Below are positions 32,871 to 44,045 of a stretch of 64,000 bases of DNA, one piece after another. How positions within the stretch are numbered: position 1 is the stretch's first letter; every line of letters begins with the position of its first letter. The stretch is from positions 18,411,235-18,475,234 of the forward strand of contig OX243821.1 of the NCBI GenBank assembly GCA_945859605.1. Direction: 5' to 3'. The DNA is from Lumbricus rubellus. Taxonomy: Eukaryota; Annelida; Clitellata; Crassiclitellata; Lumbricidae. Below the pieces are notes generated by a model. That model saw only the letters and a program-made list of their open reading frames with translations. It searched no databases and was not told the origin of the DNA. A program made the position numbers and the translations under genes.

Positions 32871-33749
32871 CTGGGAAAACGCTTGAGAAATGGAAGTTGG
32901 ATGAAGGCTTTTACAGGTGAAATAGAAGCTGGATTGATGAAAAACCGCTTAAGAAATGGAAGATGGATCAAGTTTTTTTTCTATCTGAAATAGAAGCTAG
33001 ATGCATGTTGAGACACATGATGAAAATCGTCAATTCAGCGGCAATCCTGGGAACGGCGGTCATAAATTATAAAATTACAGAAATCGATAGGCTATCTCCT
33101 GAGAAGGCTTTAAACGTGATGTGTGGTGAATTAGAAGCTGGATAAACGGCAATCCAGCTTCTATTTCACCGTAATACATATTTCTCAACCGTTGAACTCA
33201 TGAATCCAGCTTCTATTTCTGATCTAAAAATACCTTCTTACAGCTTTTTCCGTCAATCCAGCTCCAGTTAGGCAAGAACATTTTCATCAATCCAGCTTCT
33301 ATTTCAGCAGAATGACTGCACTGACCCTAAAACTAACCCTAACCGACCCTCACGACGCCTAACCTGAGCCCTAAGTCCCCTAACCGACCCTCACGCGTTA
33401 AATCCCGCTTCTATTTCGTCAGCAAATATTTTTCATCGAAATTATAAATTTTTAACGGCGAGAGGCGTAAAACACGAAGCTGAAAACACGGACTATACAC
33501 AATATGAAAAACAGTGTTTCGGAATTTATGACCGCCGTTCCCAGGATTGCCAATTCAGCTTCTATTTAAGCAAGAAAACCATTAGACTTTTGTCATAAAC
33601 CCAGCTCCTATTTCGTAAATAAAGAACTCTCATCCAGCTTCCATTTCTCAAGCGCTCTCTCGTTATTCCGGCTTCTATTTCGGTGGACGAGTTGTCGGTG
33701 GACCAGTTGTCCATGGACGAGTTGTCGTTGGACGAGTTGTCGTGACACC
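32870..33749. mobile_element. Foldback family B, copy 3, left-truncated, host of element E
   Basis: The core GAGAAATGGAAGTTGGATGA and the right cap (GGACGAGTTGTCGTTGGACG to GTGACACC) match copies 1 and 4. The left cap is missing, replaced by repeat F. The middle is interrupted by element E. Confidence 0.75.
33040..33551. mobile_element. Element E: 512-bp TIR element with 8-bp TSD
   Basis: The ends GGCAATCCTGGGAACGGCGG and the inverted right end match over 29 bases. The perfect duplication AATTCAGC is at 33032-33039 and 33552-33559. Family B copies at 26060-26090 and 61785-61830 show the empty site. The interior carries core units and a telomere-like CCCTAACCGACCCTCACG block. Confidence 0.9.
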
Positions 33750-33757
33750 GATAGAAA

Positions 33758-34167
33758 CAGTGCCTCTCCATAGGCAGATATAACCCAGTGCCTCTCCATA
33801 GGCAGAAATAATCCAGTGCCTCTCCATAGGCAGAAATAACCAGTGCCTCTCCATAGGCAGATATAACCCAGTGCCTCTCCATAGGCAGAAATAATCCAGT
33901 GCCTCTCCATAGGCAGAAATAACCAGTGCCTCTCCATAGGCAGATATAACCCAGTGCCTCTTCATAGGCATCTATAACCCAGTGCCTCTCCATAGGCAGA
34001 TATAACCCAGTGCCTCTCCATAGGCATATATAACCCAGTGCCTCTCCATAGGCAGAAATAATCCAGTGGCTCTCCATAGGCAGATATAACCCAGTGTCTC
34101 TCCATAGGCAGATATATTCCAGTTCCTCTCCATAGGCAGAAATAATCCAGTGCTTACCATAGGCATA
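33758..34167. repeat. 28-bp minisatellite, left part
   Basis: About 14 units of CAGTGCCTCTCCATAGGCAG followed by ATATAACC or AAATAATC (period 27-28 bp). The array continues after nested insertions at 44483-44503, 44716-44790 and 45429-45495. Its long antisense frames are artefacts of the period. Confidence 0.92.
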
Positions 34168-34899
34168 TACAGGGTGGGCCAAAAAAGGCCTCCTAAGTTT
34201 TTTGCCAATATTTTGGCCAGAAGTAAGAATTTTGAAATGAAATTTTACAGTCTTAAAGGCAATTCATATTTACATACGATGGCCAGATTTCATCAAAATA
34301 TTATAAGCACAACAAAAGTGAAAACACTTTTAGTGAGGCCCCCCCCGTTTTTTGACAATTCAAAAACGAAACGCAAAAAATTAGGTTTTTTGCCAATATC
34401 TTGGCCAAAAGTAAGAATTTCAAAATTAAATTTTGCAGGCTTAAAGGCAATTCATTGTTACACATGGAGGTCAGATTTCATAAAAATATTTCAAACACAA
34501 CACAAGTTATACCACTTTTAGCGAGTCCAACCACCGTTTTTGACGATTCAAAAAACAAAACCCAACAAAAAGTAGCAAAAACACGATTTTTTAAATTCTC
34601 GTCTCAAATAATTGTGGTCAAATGAACTTGGAAGTGCTTCACAACTTGTGTTCAATGCCAACCACCAGTGCCAACACTTTTTTTGAGTCTCTTTGCAAAG
34701 TTCTTAATGGACCTGTTGACTAATCTGACAGATTCCTTATTTACCAGTTTGATGTCATCTTGCTAAGTGATTTCTCAGTGACGTGCAGCTACGCTGGTAC
34801 CCTGTTTATATTTTAAGTAGCAATAATACTGATCCTCTGGCAATATGAAGTCTATTTGATAACAATTATTTGAGATGAAACTTTATAAAATCATGTTTT

Positions 34900-36487
34900 T
34901 GTAACGATCGTGAAAAGTTGGATCGTTAATAATTCCTTAATAATTTTACGGCCTTTATAAATTTGCGGCCTAATCGAATTTCGGCCTTAACATCAAACCT
35001 TCGGTCGGTCTCCGGTGGTGTAGCCGCGTTTTAGAGCGACCTCCGGTGTATTATTATTTATTCTGGGAGAACAGCTCATTATGCCACTCTATTTTTAGTC
35101 CGGCGGCAACGCAACAGGTTTCATTGGATCCCCCTTGATCCCGTGACTCCGACGAGTCCCGGATGTGGCCTGTGATTGGCTGGAAGGACTGAAACCTTCA
35201 GACAGACGGTGGCGGTTGACGAAGCAACATCTCTGTGCTCGAATCGTTGAAATTGTGGTAGAAATTGAATAAGATTGCGATCCAAATTTACTCGAAGAAA
35301 CTAGTAATTGAATTTCTGCCGTGCAGCCAAGAAATTGGGCCTTCATATTGACGAGACCAGGGTGTCTGAAAACAGTTTTGAAGAATATTTGTCATACTTT
35401 GGAAGTTGAAATTCTTCCGCCGTTTCATTTCTTCTGGTGGTCAATTTGGTGACTGGTATCTCCGTGGTCAACGTTTACTGAAATTATTATCTGGAGTGCA
35501 GAGAAGTATCCCCTTAAATTTCATATTGCTGTGGAACCGAGAAGCTTAAATGAGATATTATTATAAATAATGTTTCGCAGTGAATATCGCTAGAATAGAC
35601 AATTATAATTGGTCGCATTGCGTGTGGTGCTTAATTGAAGAACTGATTAGGCTTAACTCATTAGTGTTAATTAATTAGATGGTAGCGAGTGCTTCACACG
35701 GAAAGAAAACCGTGTCTGCGAAACAGTGATAGATGTTCTCGAATTTACATAAATCAATGCAATATAATCATGCTGATTAATTTCTCTTTCGCTTAAATAT
35801 CATTGACTGATTACCGATAGTCAAGTGTTTGCAATTGTGTTGATTAAAACCTTTAACTTGAAGATATGTGGTGAATACTTAGGCTTAATTCTTACTTCAT
35901 CAGAGTTATTAAGAAGTCCTTACTCATTGAACATTATGTCAAGTAATAATTCAGAAGAGGAAGTTAGTGAAGGGGAGGAAGAAGAGACGACCCCCTCCCA
36001 GATAGTATCGTGCACTGTTGAAGAATTTATGGAGCGCCAGGAAGCCCAAATGCAGGCCTTAATTGAGAAACACGAACAGTTAGAAAAACATCTGAGGCAA
36101 TATGCTGGAGAAAATAATGCCCTAGACCCTGATACCGCTGAGCAACCCGGATGGATGGGAACCCGTCGAATAAGTGGAGGGGATCTGAACCCAGAACAGT
36201 CTGAAATAGGGGCTGTTGCTCTCCCACAGAGAGCCGTGGACATATGTCGCCTTAAGTCATCCTTGGTACCTGGTAATGAGGAAGAAGAGGGTTCAGAATC
36301 CATACTGGATGTTGCCTCGGGGGTGCCGGGTTTTCGAGGGAAGAGAACGGAGTACCTGGAACTTAATGCTGAAGCCCCTCCCCGCCTTGCTCCTCGGCCA
36401 GAGGGACCCTGCGTGAAATATGAGGAAAGAAACCTTGACTTGAGGCTGAATAGGGGTGCTCTTTTGGCTGGGGGGACGCGCGCAACA
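34900..36487 (+). repeat. 5' LTR
   Basis: 1588 bp, unusually long. It contains the 5' part of the Gag frame (ATG at 35936) and so carries promoter, leader and coding sequence. A candidate primer-binding site TGGTCCCAGAATTAGTGG starts at 36490, two bases after the LTR, and lies within the Gag coding frame; the tRNA is not identified. Confidence 0.88.
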
Positions 36488-39361
36488 ATTGGTCCCAGAA
36501 TTAGTGGGGTGAAATTAAGTTCAGGTACAGAGGTTCAGACCCAATCTAGTACTGGTGCAACAACTGTCACCAGAAATAATGAGGTCTTGTTAAGCCAAGG
36601 TGCTGAGGAAAGGAGAATGTGTCTTGGAGAAATAGATGAACTAGATGCTCAAGGAAATTTTTATGGCGCCCGACCAAAAGTGATATCTAACAGCCGAACT
36701 ACAACTGCAGCTGCTAAAGTAGATACTCGAACAATGTATGATTATAACACGAACACTGTTTATGAAGGTTTTGATTTCGACTCTTACATGCGAAATAAAC
36801 AAATGCAATTCAGAAATCAATTAACTGAAAAATGTCTATCGGACAGCGAGCATTCTGAAATAAAAGATATGCGGCCTTTGCATAATCTTGTACTCGATTC
36901 CCATGCGGTAGCTTTAGGGCAAAATAATGTTAAAGCATGTACTAACTCACGACTGTTAGTTTCAGATAATGGGGATCCATCATCGCTGAGGGAAAACCAT
37001 CTGGTGCTTCGAGGTGCACATCCCGGACAGACAACGACAACCATCTCATGGGCTACCACCTTTTCCCCGTCGTCGCTCAACGTCATGGCTTCCGAAAAAC
37101 CTTTCCTGCCCTCTGGCGTCGCCCCACGAATATCTACGCTCACCCTTCCTTCCGGTCAGCCGCTCATGTCGACACCGAACCTGTCGTCGGAAACCCACGT
37201 GACACAAAGCTGCGAATATCAACGGTGGAAGGCAAGTCAACCTTCGCACATGCCTTACACGCCATATCAGCATCTGGTCGCTGATCCAGCCGCTCATGAT
37301 GAACAGATTTCAATGCTGAATCAATCTGTGCAATTGTCAGCGACACACACAGTGCCGATAAACTCTGTGGTGAAATCGAACAGTGCTAGCGCTGTGAAAC
37401 TGAACAGTGCAAGCGAAATCAGACCCGATGAGCATGGTAAGAACTTAAATCAAGAGGAACTGCTCCGCCTCCTGCTGCAGACACTCAGAGAACCTTCACA
37501 GAATTCATCTACGACAATCGACAATACAGTCCAAGAAATTGCTAGTGAAAAGAAAGAACCTGCTGGGAAACTACAATCTGAATCTTCAAATTTTCCAGAT
37601 AGAAGAATGAAATCGCAAATGAAGCTGGACCGCTACAACGGTAAGACGTCGGTGGAAGTATTCCTCAAGAAATTCGAGGTATGCTCGAAGAACAATAGAT
37701 GGACTGAAGAAGAGAAGCTGGCCCAACTGACCTGTGCCTTGGTTGAACCTGTCGATCAACTGCTACACGAATTTGACTCTGAAGCTTTGGTGACCAGTGC
37801 TGATCTGGTCAGTAGATTGAAACTGCGATACGGAAGCACCGATCAAGCTGCTCTGTATCAAACTAAATTGAACACTCGTCGTCAGAAGGTGGGCGAGGAC
37901 CTTGGTTCACTGGCTCAAGATATCCGGAAACTGATGATCCTCGCATTCCCGGGACCAACATCAACGCACAGCGAGACCATCGCTATCAGAGCATTCCTGG
38001 ATGCTCTTCGAGATAAAGATCTGGCCCTGAAGGTACGAGAAAGAGAACCAGCCACCTTAGACAACGCCTACAAAATCGCCATGAGACTGGAAGGCTACCG
38101 CTGGTCGGATGAAGACGCTGCCGATCGTCGTGATCGTCGTCCTGGGCGCATTTCGACTGTGAAAGAAACCGAACTTGACCTTGACGAAAAGTTGAACCGA
38201 CTTCAAGAACAGATGACCCGGAAGATGGAAGAAATGCTTCAGAAGTGGTCCCCGCAACCGAATACTACTTCTGCTGATGGACAATTTCGACAGTGGCAAC
38301 CGCGACGACCGTTTCAACCAAAGGAAAACCATGGCTTCAGGAATCAACCGGGGGATCGCCGTCCAAATAACCGTTTCCAAGGAGAAGCCCGAGACAACAG
38401 ACGCTGCTACGAGTGTAATCAACCCGGGCACCTTTCTCGAGTTTGCCCTAGCAGGACAGACAACACATGGCAGAGAGAACAAGAACAAGAACCAGAATCG
38501 AACACGGTGAACAATGCGAGACATGTGAAGGGACGAAATGACGCTTACCTTTCCGTAACCATAAAAGGTAAACATTTGCTGGGGCTGCTGGACTCGGGGT
38601 GTGAAATGACTCTGTGCCCTGCTTCGTTGGTAGACCCTGCCGAAATCCAACACTCTAAGCAATCCCTGTTAGCAGCGAATGGTTCAGCCATCCGTGTACT
38701 CGGCGAAACGAAACTGAAGTTGCAGATTGAAGGCCAACCATTCGAGATACCCTGTTTGGTGACTGAACAAGTTTCCGAACTGATTCTGGGTCTTTCTTGG
38801 ATGAAAGATGAAAACGTTCTATGGCATGTGGGTCATAACTGGGTTCTGGTGGGGGAGCACAAGTTCTCAGTTCATTGCAAACCTCGCTCCAGACTGTGTA
38901 GAAGAATCGTGGTAACTCGTGACCCTCTGGCTGCATCAGATGGTGAGAAGGAGCAAAGAACCTTCGAACGAATTCATCGCCTGGGAGGGATCCATCTTCA
39001 GGAAGATGTGGAGAAACAACCGGAATCTGCGACGCCAGAAACGTCCTCTACGGAATCTTCGCTCCAAGTCTCTGCTGCCAAGGTGGTAGCCCAGGATCCA
39101 TCGGATTGGGATGTGCATCCTCCATTCGTCCTCTCCGCTCATCGAGCCGGCGAGAGCGAAAGCACCGGAGTCACCCAGAATCATCAGCCAATTAGTCTAG
39201 TTTTAGAGAATATGCAGATTGCTGATGTTGTGTTGAATAAAGATGATTTTGTGGCTGTATCGATTAAACATGTGCAAGATAATTGTGAATTTGCAAGAAG
39301 GTTTATACAGCGCTCGAGTCCCACTAGGAACCACGGGAATGGGCCCGGGTATAGGCAGTAA
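35936..39361 (+). CDS. Gag-protease polyprotein of LTR retrotransposon
   Basis: 1141 residues from the first ATG (35936), which lies in the 5' LTR; the frame runs unbroken across the LTR boundary. Residues 1-560 are low-complexity and unrecognised, with an acidic start (EEEVSEGEEEE). About 562-725 is a retrotransposon Gag domain (KLDRYNGKTSVEVFLKKFEV, LKLRYGSTDQAALYQTKL). A CCHC zinc knuckle CYECNQPGHLSRVC is at 824-837 and an aspartic protease core at about 880-965, with DSG at 886-888 and ILGLSW. A C-terminal tail of about 170 residues follows. The arrangement is that of a Gypsy-type Gag-Pro. It would form particles and cleave itself; pol enzymes are absent downstream. Confidence 0.88.
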   Translation: MSSNNSEEEVSEGEEEETTPSQIVSCTVEEFMERQEAQMQALIEKHEQLEKHLRQYAGENNALDPDTAEQPGWMGTRRISGGDLNPEQSEIGAVALPQRAVDICRLKSSLVPGNEEEEGSESILDVASGVPGFRGKRTEYLELNAEAPPRLAPRPEGPCVKYEERNLDLRLNRGALLAGGTRATIGPRISGVKLSSGTEVQTQSSTGATTVTRNNEVLLSQGAEERRMCLGEIDELDAQGNFYGARPKVISNSRTTTAAAKVDTRTMYDYNTNTVYEGFDFDSYMRNKQMQFRNQLTEKCLSDSEHSEIKDMRPLHNLVLDSHAVALGQNNVKACTNSRLLVSDNGDPSSLRENHLVLRGAHPGQTTTTISWATTFSPSSLNVMASEKPFLPSGVAPRISTLTLPSGQPLMSTPNLSSETHVTQSCEYQRWKASQPSHMPYTPYQHLVADPAAHDEQISMLNQSVQLSATHTVPINSVVKSNSASAVKLNSASEIRPDEHGKNLNQEELLRLLLQTLREPSQNSSTTIDNTVQEIASEKKEPAGKLQSESSNFPDRRMKSQMKLDRYNGKTSVEVFLKKFEVCSKNNRWTEEEKLAQLTCALVEPVDQLLHEFDSEALVTSADLVSRLKLRYGSTDQAALYQTKLNTRRQKVGEDLGSLAQDIRKLMILAFPGPTSTHSETIAIRAFLDALRDKDLALKVREREPATLDNAYKIAMRLEGYRWSDEDAADRRDRRPGRISTVKETELDLDEKLNRLQEQMTRKMEEMLQKWSPQPNTTSADGQFRQWQPRRPFQPKENHGFRNQPGDRRPNNRFQGEARDNRRCYECNQPGHLSRVCPSRTDNTWQREQEQEPESNTVNNARHVKGRNDAYLSVTIKGKHLLGLLDSGCEMTLCPASLVDPAEIQHSKQSLLAANGSAIRVLGETKLKLQIEGQPFEIPCLVTEQVSELILGLSWMKDENVLWHVGHNWVLVGEHKFSVHCKPRSRLCRRIVVTRDPLAASDGEKEQRTFERIHRLGGIHLQEDVEKQPESATPETSSTESSLQVSAAKVVAQDPSDWDVHPPFVLSAHRAGESESTGVTQNHQPISLVLENMQIADVVLNKDDFVAVSIKHVQDNCEFARRFIQRSSPTRNHGNGPGYRQ

Positions 39362-41103
39362 TGTAAAATAATGTGATGGGCTGTTAGTTAAGTTGTTTGT
39401 GTTTATTTTGTGTAGTTGAATTTTTATGTAGCGCTCACATTAATGGTTATTGTGAATGAAGTATGATTGTGGAAATGCTGATGTGGGTCGCATAATGGCG
39501 ACGGAGTAATAGCTTAGAGGTTAGAGTACCCTCTCCTTCAGTTGATGTATGATGTAACACTGAGTCCAGTATTTTTACGTTCTTTGGTATGCATATGGAA
39601 GCAGATGAATTTTGTGAATGAACATCTATGATTGGTTCATGATTATAGATAAGATTGGTTACTTGTGTGTTTCATTGCATTCTTTTTGTGGTTGCCAGAG
39701 AAGAAAAGGCAAATGTTCTGTATGCATTTCTAATGTTGACTGCATAATTATAATTGAAAGGTAATAAGGTATTACCTAATATGTTAGATTATGAGTAGCT
39801 GAGCTCAGTAACTGTGGTGAATGTATTCTAAAGTTGAATGTGCATAATCATAAAAGTTAGGAAGGTATTATTTAGCATATTGAATTATGAGTAGCTTGAC
39901 CTTTGTAGCAGTTAGTGGACATAGTCTTTGAATGTTGATTAGCGAGTTGTATTAGTTGAGTGTGTGAAAGAAACTAGTATGTCTGTGTGATGTGTAAGCT
40001 CCGAGTAGTTTGTGAGTAAGATAGATTGTAGACTTGTGAGTTGTCTAATGTCTCCGCAGTCAGTTTATATTATATGAGAGGTGAGACCGATGACCTGGTG
40101 TAGAGTTGTGAGCTGTAGACGGCCTAGTTTCTTTGGTATGCTTTACTAAGCAGTAAACCCTTTTGCTTACTAGTCAGCGTTACTGTCCTACTCTGTTGTA
40201 CCCGTCTTGTAAAGTAGACGTGGAGAGGTCATAGCATATAGGTCAGGGAGAAACCCGTTAGTTTCTAGGGTATGTTTTACTAAACAGTAGACCCCTTTGT
40301 TTAACTTGTCTCGGGTGGTCTGCTCTGTTGTACTCCGTCTTGGAAGGGGGACGTGGAGAAATTATTGCTTAGGTCGAGGATAATGCCGCCCTAGTGCGTA
40401 TTGATAATGCTTAGCTAAACAGAAAGCCTTTGTTTAGTAGTCTCAGCCTAAGTGTAATGTGTTCTGCCTGTGATGATGTGCTGACTGCCCATGTTTATGA
40501 ATGCTCAGAAAGGAGTTCGTTGCAATCGTTGGTGGTTGTATGTAGTGTCTGTAAGGGTGGTGTAAATGGAATACAGCATTAGTTAAAAGTGTTGTTGATT
40601 TCTAGCCCTGAGTATTACTTGAGCTGTAGTTTAGTCTGACGGTTAGGCGCAAGATTGTTGTGATGCTGTGTGCAGATGAATTGTCGGAGTGATGAGATAA
40701 GTGTTGGCTTTGACATGCTGGTGCCTTGTGATGTGATTCGATACATTTGTGACTTCTTGATGTTATTTGATATGTTGCTCCGTTTAAATGAATAATGTTG
40801 TACTGACTATGGTGCCGGGGCATGACCTTTTAGTGTTATGGAAGACATTTATTTATCCTTGTAAGTGGCCCCGAGCAAGTGATGGGATTGGATAGGAAAC
40901 GTCGATTATAATTATATGTGTCCGTTCTAAAATTGCTATGTTGTATTATCGCCCTGGATTGATTGCGATTATGTGTTGCATTATTCTTAGAGATAAAAAC
41001 TTTTGTTGGGATCTAATAAGGGTAGTTTCTCGTATTGGTTATGTGAACCGAATCAGGTGAACCGATAAATGTAGATAGGTTGTCTCCTTGTATAGGAAAG
41101 GCC
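39362..41103 (+). other. Non-coding internal part of LTR retrotransposon
   Basis: No frame of note, where pol would be expected. 40128-40450 has three imperfect repeats of about 130 bp, each with TTACTAAGCAGTAAACCC / TTTACTAAACAGTAGACCC-like text, TTTGTTTA or TTTGCTTA, CTCTGTTGTAC and GTCTTG...GACGTGGAGA. They could be structured RNA (packaging or export signals), by inference only. Confidence 0.6.
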
Positions 41104-41928
41104 ATGGACGCCGGAGAGATCGACTTGCTGGAGCTCCTGCACCCTTGGAGTCCCCCTGCTGAGGTGGTGGAGGTGAAGCCCGAACCTGATATCGAGATCG
41201 AGATTTCCTCCAATGAGTCTTCTACTGCTGGAAGTCCTGCCTCCTCACGGTGCTTCATGATTAATCTGCAAGCGGCTGAAGAATCGGAACGATTGGGTCG
41301 GCCGTGCAGCGAACTTTCTCCGCCTGTGGCGACTCCCGATAGCCTTAGTTTGTTGGGCCAGTGCCCCAGAGAGATCGACTCTCTACTGGCGTTACCGGAG
41401 CTGCAACGCCTTCCTGCTTCCGTTCCTAAAGTAGAAAAGCTTGGGGTTGTCTGGGCTTTGGTGAGATACTTCCATGAGAAGGAGCGGCTGGACTTTTCCC
41501 GAGCCGACTTGGATGGATTGATTGGAGGAAGTTCCTTCCTTCGAGACGGGGTCGATCTTATACCGTTGGTGGTGGTCACGATTCAGACCGTTGCGACTCT
41601 ACCACAAAATGGAAACGCAATAGAGAAATGGCGGGAGGAGTCTGGGAATAGCACCATCCTAGTGGCTCCCCTCCGGGCTTCGGAACGACGCCTGCGACCT
41701 TGGGACGATGGGCATATCTGGAATTTCCGAGCTTGGATCCTGGCCATGGAGATCTCGCATAGATTCTTCGCTCAGAAACCACAGACCTTGGAGGAAGTGT
41801 TCCTCGCCTCCCTGACTGACCTGATCGATCCCCTTAGCAAAGAATGGTGGAAGGTAGAGGTAATTACCTTGACACTGCACACTTTAAAAAGAGCCGCATG
41901 GTTCTGGCCACTCTTGATGTCCACCTGA
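41104..41928 (+). CDS. Unrecognised second ORF of the LTR retrotransposon
   Basis: 274 residues from ATG at 41104 to the stop at 41928, about 530 bp before the 3' LTR. It has an acidic, serine-rich first third (EVKPEPDIEIEISSNESS), a middle with LGVVWALVRYFHEKERLDFS, and a hydrophobic, tryptophan-rich end (HIWNFRAWILAMEISHRFF, AAWFWPLL). No RT, integrase, envelope signal peptide or transmembrane hairpin is recognised. Its position is that of an accessory or env-like gene. It might also be a captured host or second Gag-like domain. Codon use looks like that of the gag frame. Confidence 0.6.
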   Translation: MDAGEIDLLELLHPWSPPAEVVEVKPEPDIEIEISSNESSTAGSPASSRCFMINLQAAEESERLGRPCSELSPPVATPDSLSLLGQCPREIDSLLALPELQRLPASVPKVEKLGVVWALVRYFHEKERLDFSRADLDGLIGGSSFLRDGVDLIPLVVVTIQTVATLPQNGNAIEKWREESGNSTILVAPLRASERRLRPWDDGHIWNFRAWILAMEISHRFFAQKPQTLEEVFLASLTDLIDPLSKEWWKVEVITLTLHTLKRAAWFWPLLMST

Positions 41929-42457
41929 GGACCAGTAATTAGTAAATAGTCGGGTAGTACCTTGTTGAGTCGCCGTGATAATGGCTAAGTCAAATCATGA
42001 TTGTGTTCTTTCTTGTGAAAAGGAATTATTATCTGAATCATTCCCTGCAATTTTGTTTGAAACTGTTGTGTTTTCTTTTATGTGTCTAAGTCGACATGTG
42101 CTTCCCGAGAACTTTAAGTTCTGTAACGACCTGCAAAGTTTTGTGAGATGCAGTTGAAATGTTGCTACGTCGTAGATCGTTGATTATGATTGTAATTGAG
42201 TTGGACTTAGTGAACTCTACTCGGTGAATGTTTTGATACTTGATTGCTTTCTGCCATAACGTTAAATCGTGATCTGTCCGTTATATTTTCCGATAGGTGC
42301 CTTTGTACAAGTCTGTCCGTTAAGACTTTCGATGTTTAATTAGATATCTCGACTATAGAATTGTTTATGGTGACACTGAAATTAAGTTTCTCGGTTATGA
42401 TCAGCAGGAGCTGATAGATTTTTCCCCATGGTGAAAAATTCAGGGGGCTGGTGAGGG

Positions 42458-44045
42458 TGTAACGATCGTGAAAAGTTGGATCGTTAATAATTCCTTAATA
42501 ATTTTACGGCCTTTATAAATTTGCGGCCTAATCGAATTTCGGCCTTAACATCAAACCTTCGGTCGGTCTCCGGTGGTGTAGCCGCGTTTTAGAGCGACCT
42601 CCGGTGTATTATTATTTATTCTGGGAGAACAGCTCATTATGCCACTCTATTTTTAGTCCGGCGGCAACGCAACAGGTTTCATTGGATCCCCCTTGATCCC
42701 GTGACTCCGACGAGTCCCGGATGTGGCCTGTGATTGGCTGGAAGGACTGAAACCTTCAGACAGACGGTGGCGGTTGACGAAGCAACATCTCTGTGCTCGA
42801 ATCGTTGAAATTGTGGTAGAAATTGAATAAGATTGCGATCCAAATTTACTCGAAGAAACTAGTAATTGAATTTCTGCCGTGCAGCCAAGAAATTGGGCCT
42901 TCATATTGACGAGACCAGGGTGTCTGAAAACAGTTTTGAAGAATATTTGTCATACTTTGGAAGTTGAAATTCTTCCGCCGTTTCATTTCTTCTGGTGGTC
43001 AATTTGGTGACTGGTATCTCCGTGGTCAACGTTTACTGAAATTATTATCTGGAGTGCAGAGAAGTATCCCCTTAAATTTCATATTGCTGTGGAACCGAGA
43101 AGCTTAAATGAGATATTATTATAAATAATGTTTCGCAGTGAATATCGCTAGAATAGACAATTATAATTGGTCGCATTGCGTGTGGTGCTTAATTGAAGAA
43201 CTGATTAGGCTTAACTCATTAGTGTTAATTAATTAGATGGTAGCGAGTGCTTCACACGGAAAGAAAACCGTGTCTGCGAAACAGTGATAGATGTTCTCGA
43301 ATTTACATAAATCAATGCAATATAATCATGCTGATTAATTTCTCTTTCGCTTAAATATCATTGACTGATTACCGATAGTCAAGTGTTTGCAATTGTGTTG
43401 ATTAAAACCTTTAACTTGAAGATATGTGGTGAATACTTAGGCTTAATTCTTACTTCATCAGAGTTATTAAGAAGTCCTTACTCATTGAACATTATGTCAA
43501 GTAATAATTCAGAAGAGGAAGTTAGTGAAGGGGAGGAAGAAGAGACGACCCCCTCCCAGATAGTATCGTGCACTGTTGAAGAATTTATGGAGCGCCAGGA
43601 AGCCCAAATGCAGGCCTTAATTGAGAAACACGAACAGTTAGAAAAACATCTGAGGCAATATGCTGGAGAAAATAATGCCCTAGACCCTGATACCGCTGAG
43701 CAACCCGGATGGATGGGAACCCGTCGAATAAGTGGAGGGGATCTGAACCCAGAACAGTCTGAAATAGGGGCTGTTGCTCTCCCACAGAGAGCCGTGGACA
43801 TATGTCGCCTTAAGTCATCCTTGGTACCTGGTAATGAGGAAGAAGAGGGTTCAGAATCCATACTGGATGTTGCCTCGGGGGTGCCGGGTTTTCGAGGGAA
43901 GAGAACGGAGTACCTGGAACTTAATGCTGAAGCCCCTCCCCGCCTTGCTCCTCGGCCAGAGGGACCCTGCGTGAAATATGAGGAAAGAAACCTTGACTTG
44001 AGGCTGAATAGGGGTGCTCTTTTGGCTGGGGGGACGCGCGCAACA
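42458..44045 (+). repeat. 3' LTR
   Basis: A direct copy of 34900-36487. The preceding GGGGGCTGGTGAGGG is a plausible but impure polypurine tract. Its Gag start (ATG at 43494) is open through the LTR and into flanking element G as far as 44069, giving a 191-residue truncated frame. Confidence 0.88.

Larger units (their letters stand above)
34900..44045 (+). mobile_element. LTR retrotransposon (Gypsy-like), gag-protease, no pol
   Basis: 9146 bp bounded by direct repeats 34900-36487 and 42458-44045 (offset 7558) that begin TGTAACGATCG and end GCGCGCAACA. The flanking TTTT (34896-34899 and 44046-44049) is a possible 4-bp TSD. The two LTRs look identical wherever compared. Inside are one gag-protease ORF and one unrecognised ORF. 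No reverse transcriptase, RNase H or integrase motif is present. It would depend on a partner element for copying. Transposition was recent, judging by LTR identity. Confidence 0.88.

Noticed and set aside
33562..34208. Long antisense frames with repeated YICLWRGTG / LPMERHW text
   Set aside because: They arise from the 28-bp minisatellite, which cycles through frames; no start context, splice sites or domain.
35095..35346. Antisense 83-codon frame in both LTRs
   Set aside because: No domain and no conservation evidence beyond being in identical LTRs; it serves only to confirm LTR identity.
34900..44045. Penelope-like element, because the ORF starts in the terminal repeat
   Set aside because: The ORF has Gag, a CCHC knuckle and an aspartic protease and no GIY-YIG or RT domain, so a Gypsy-like LTR element fits better.
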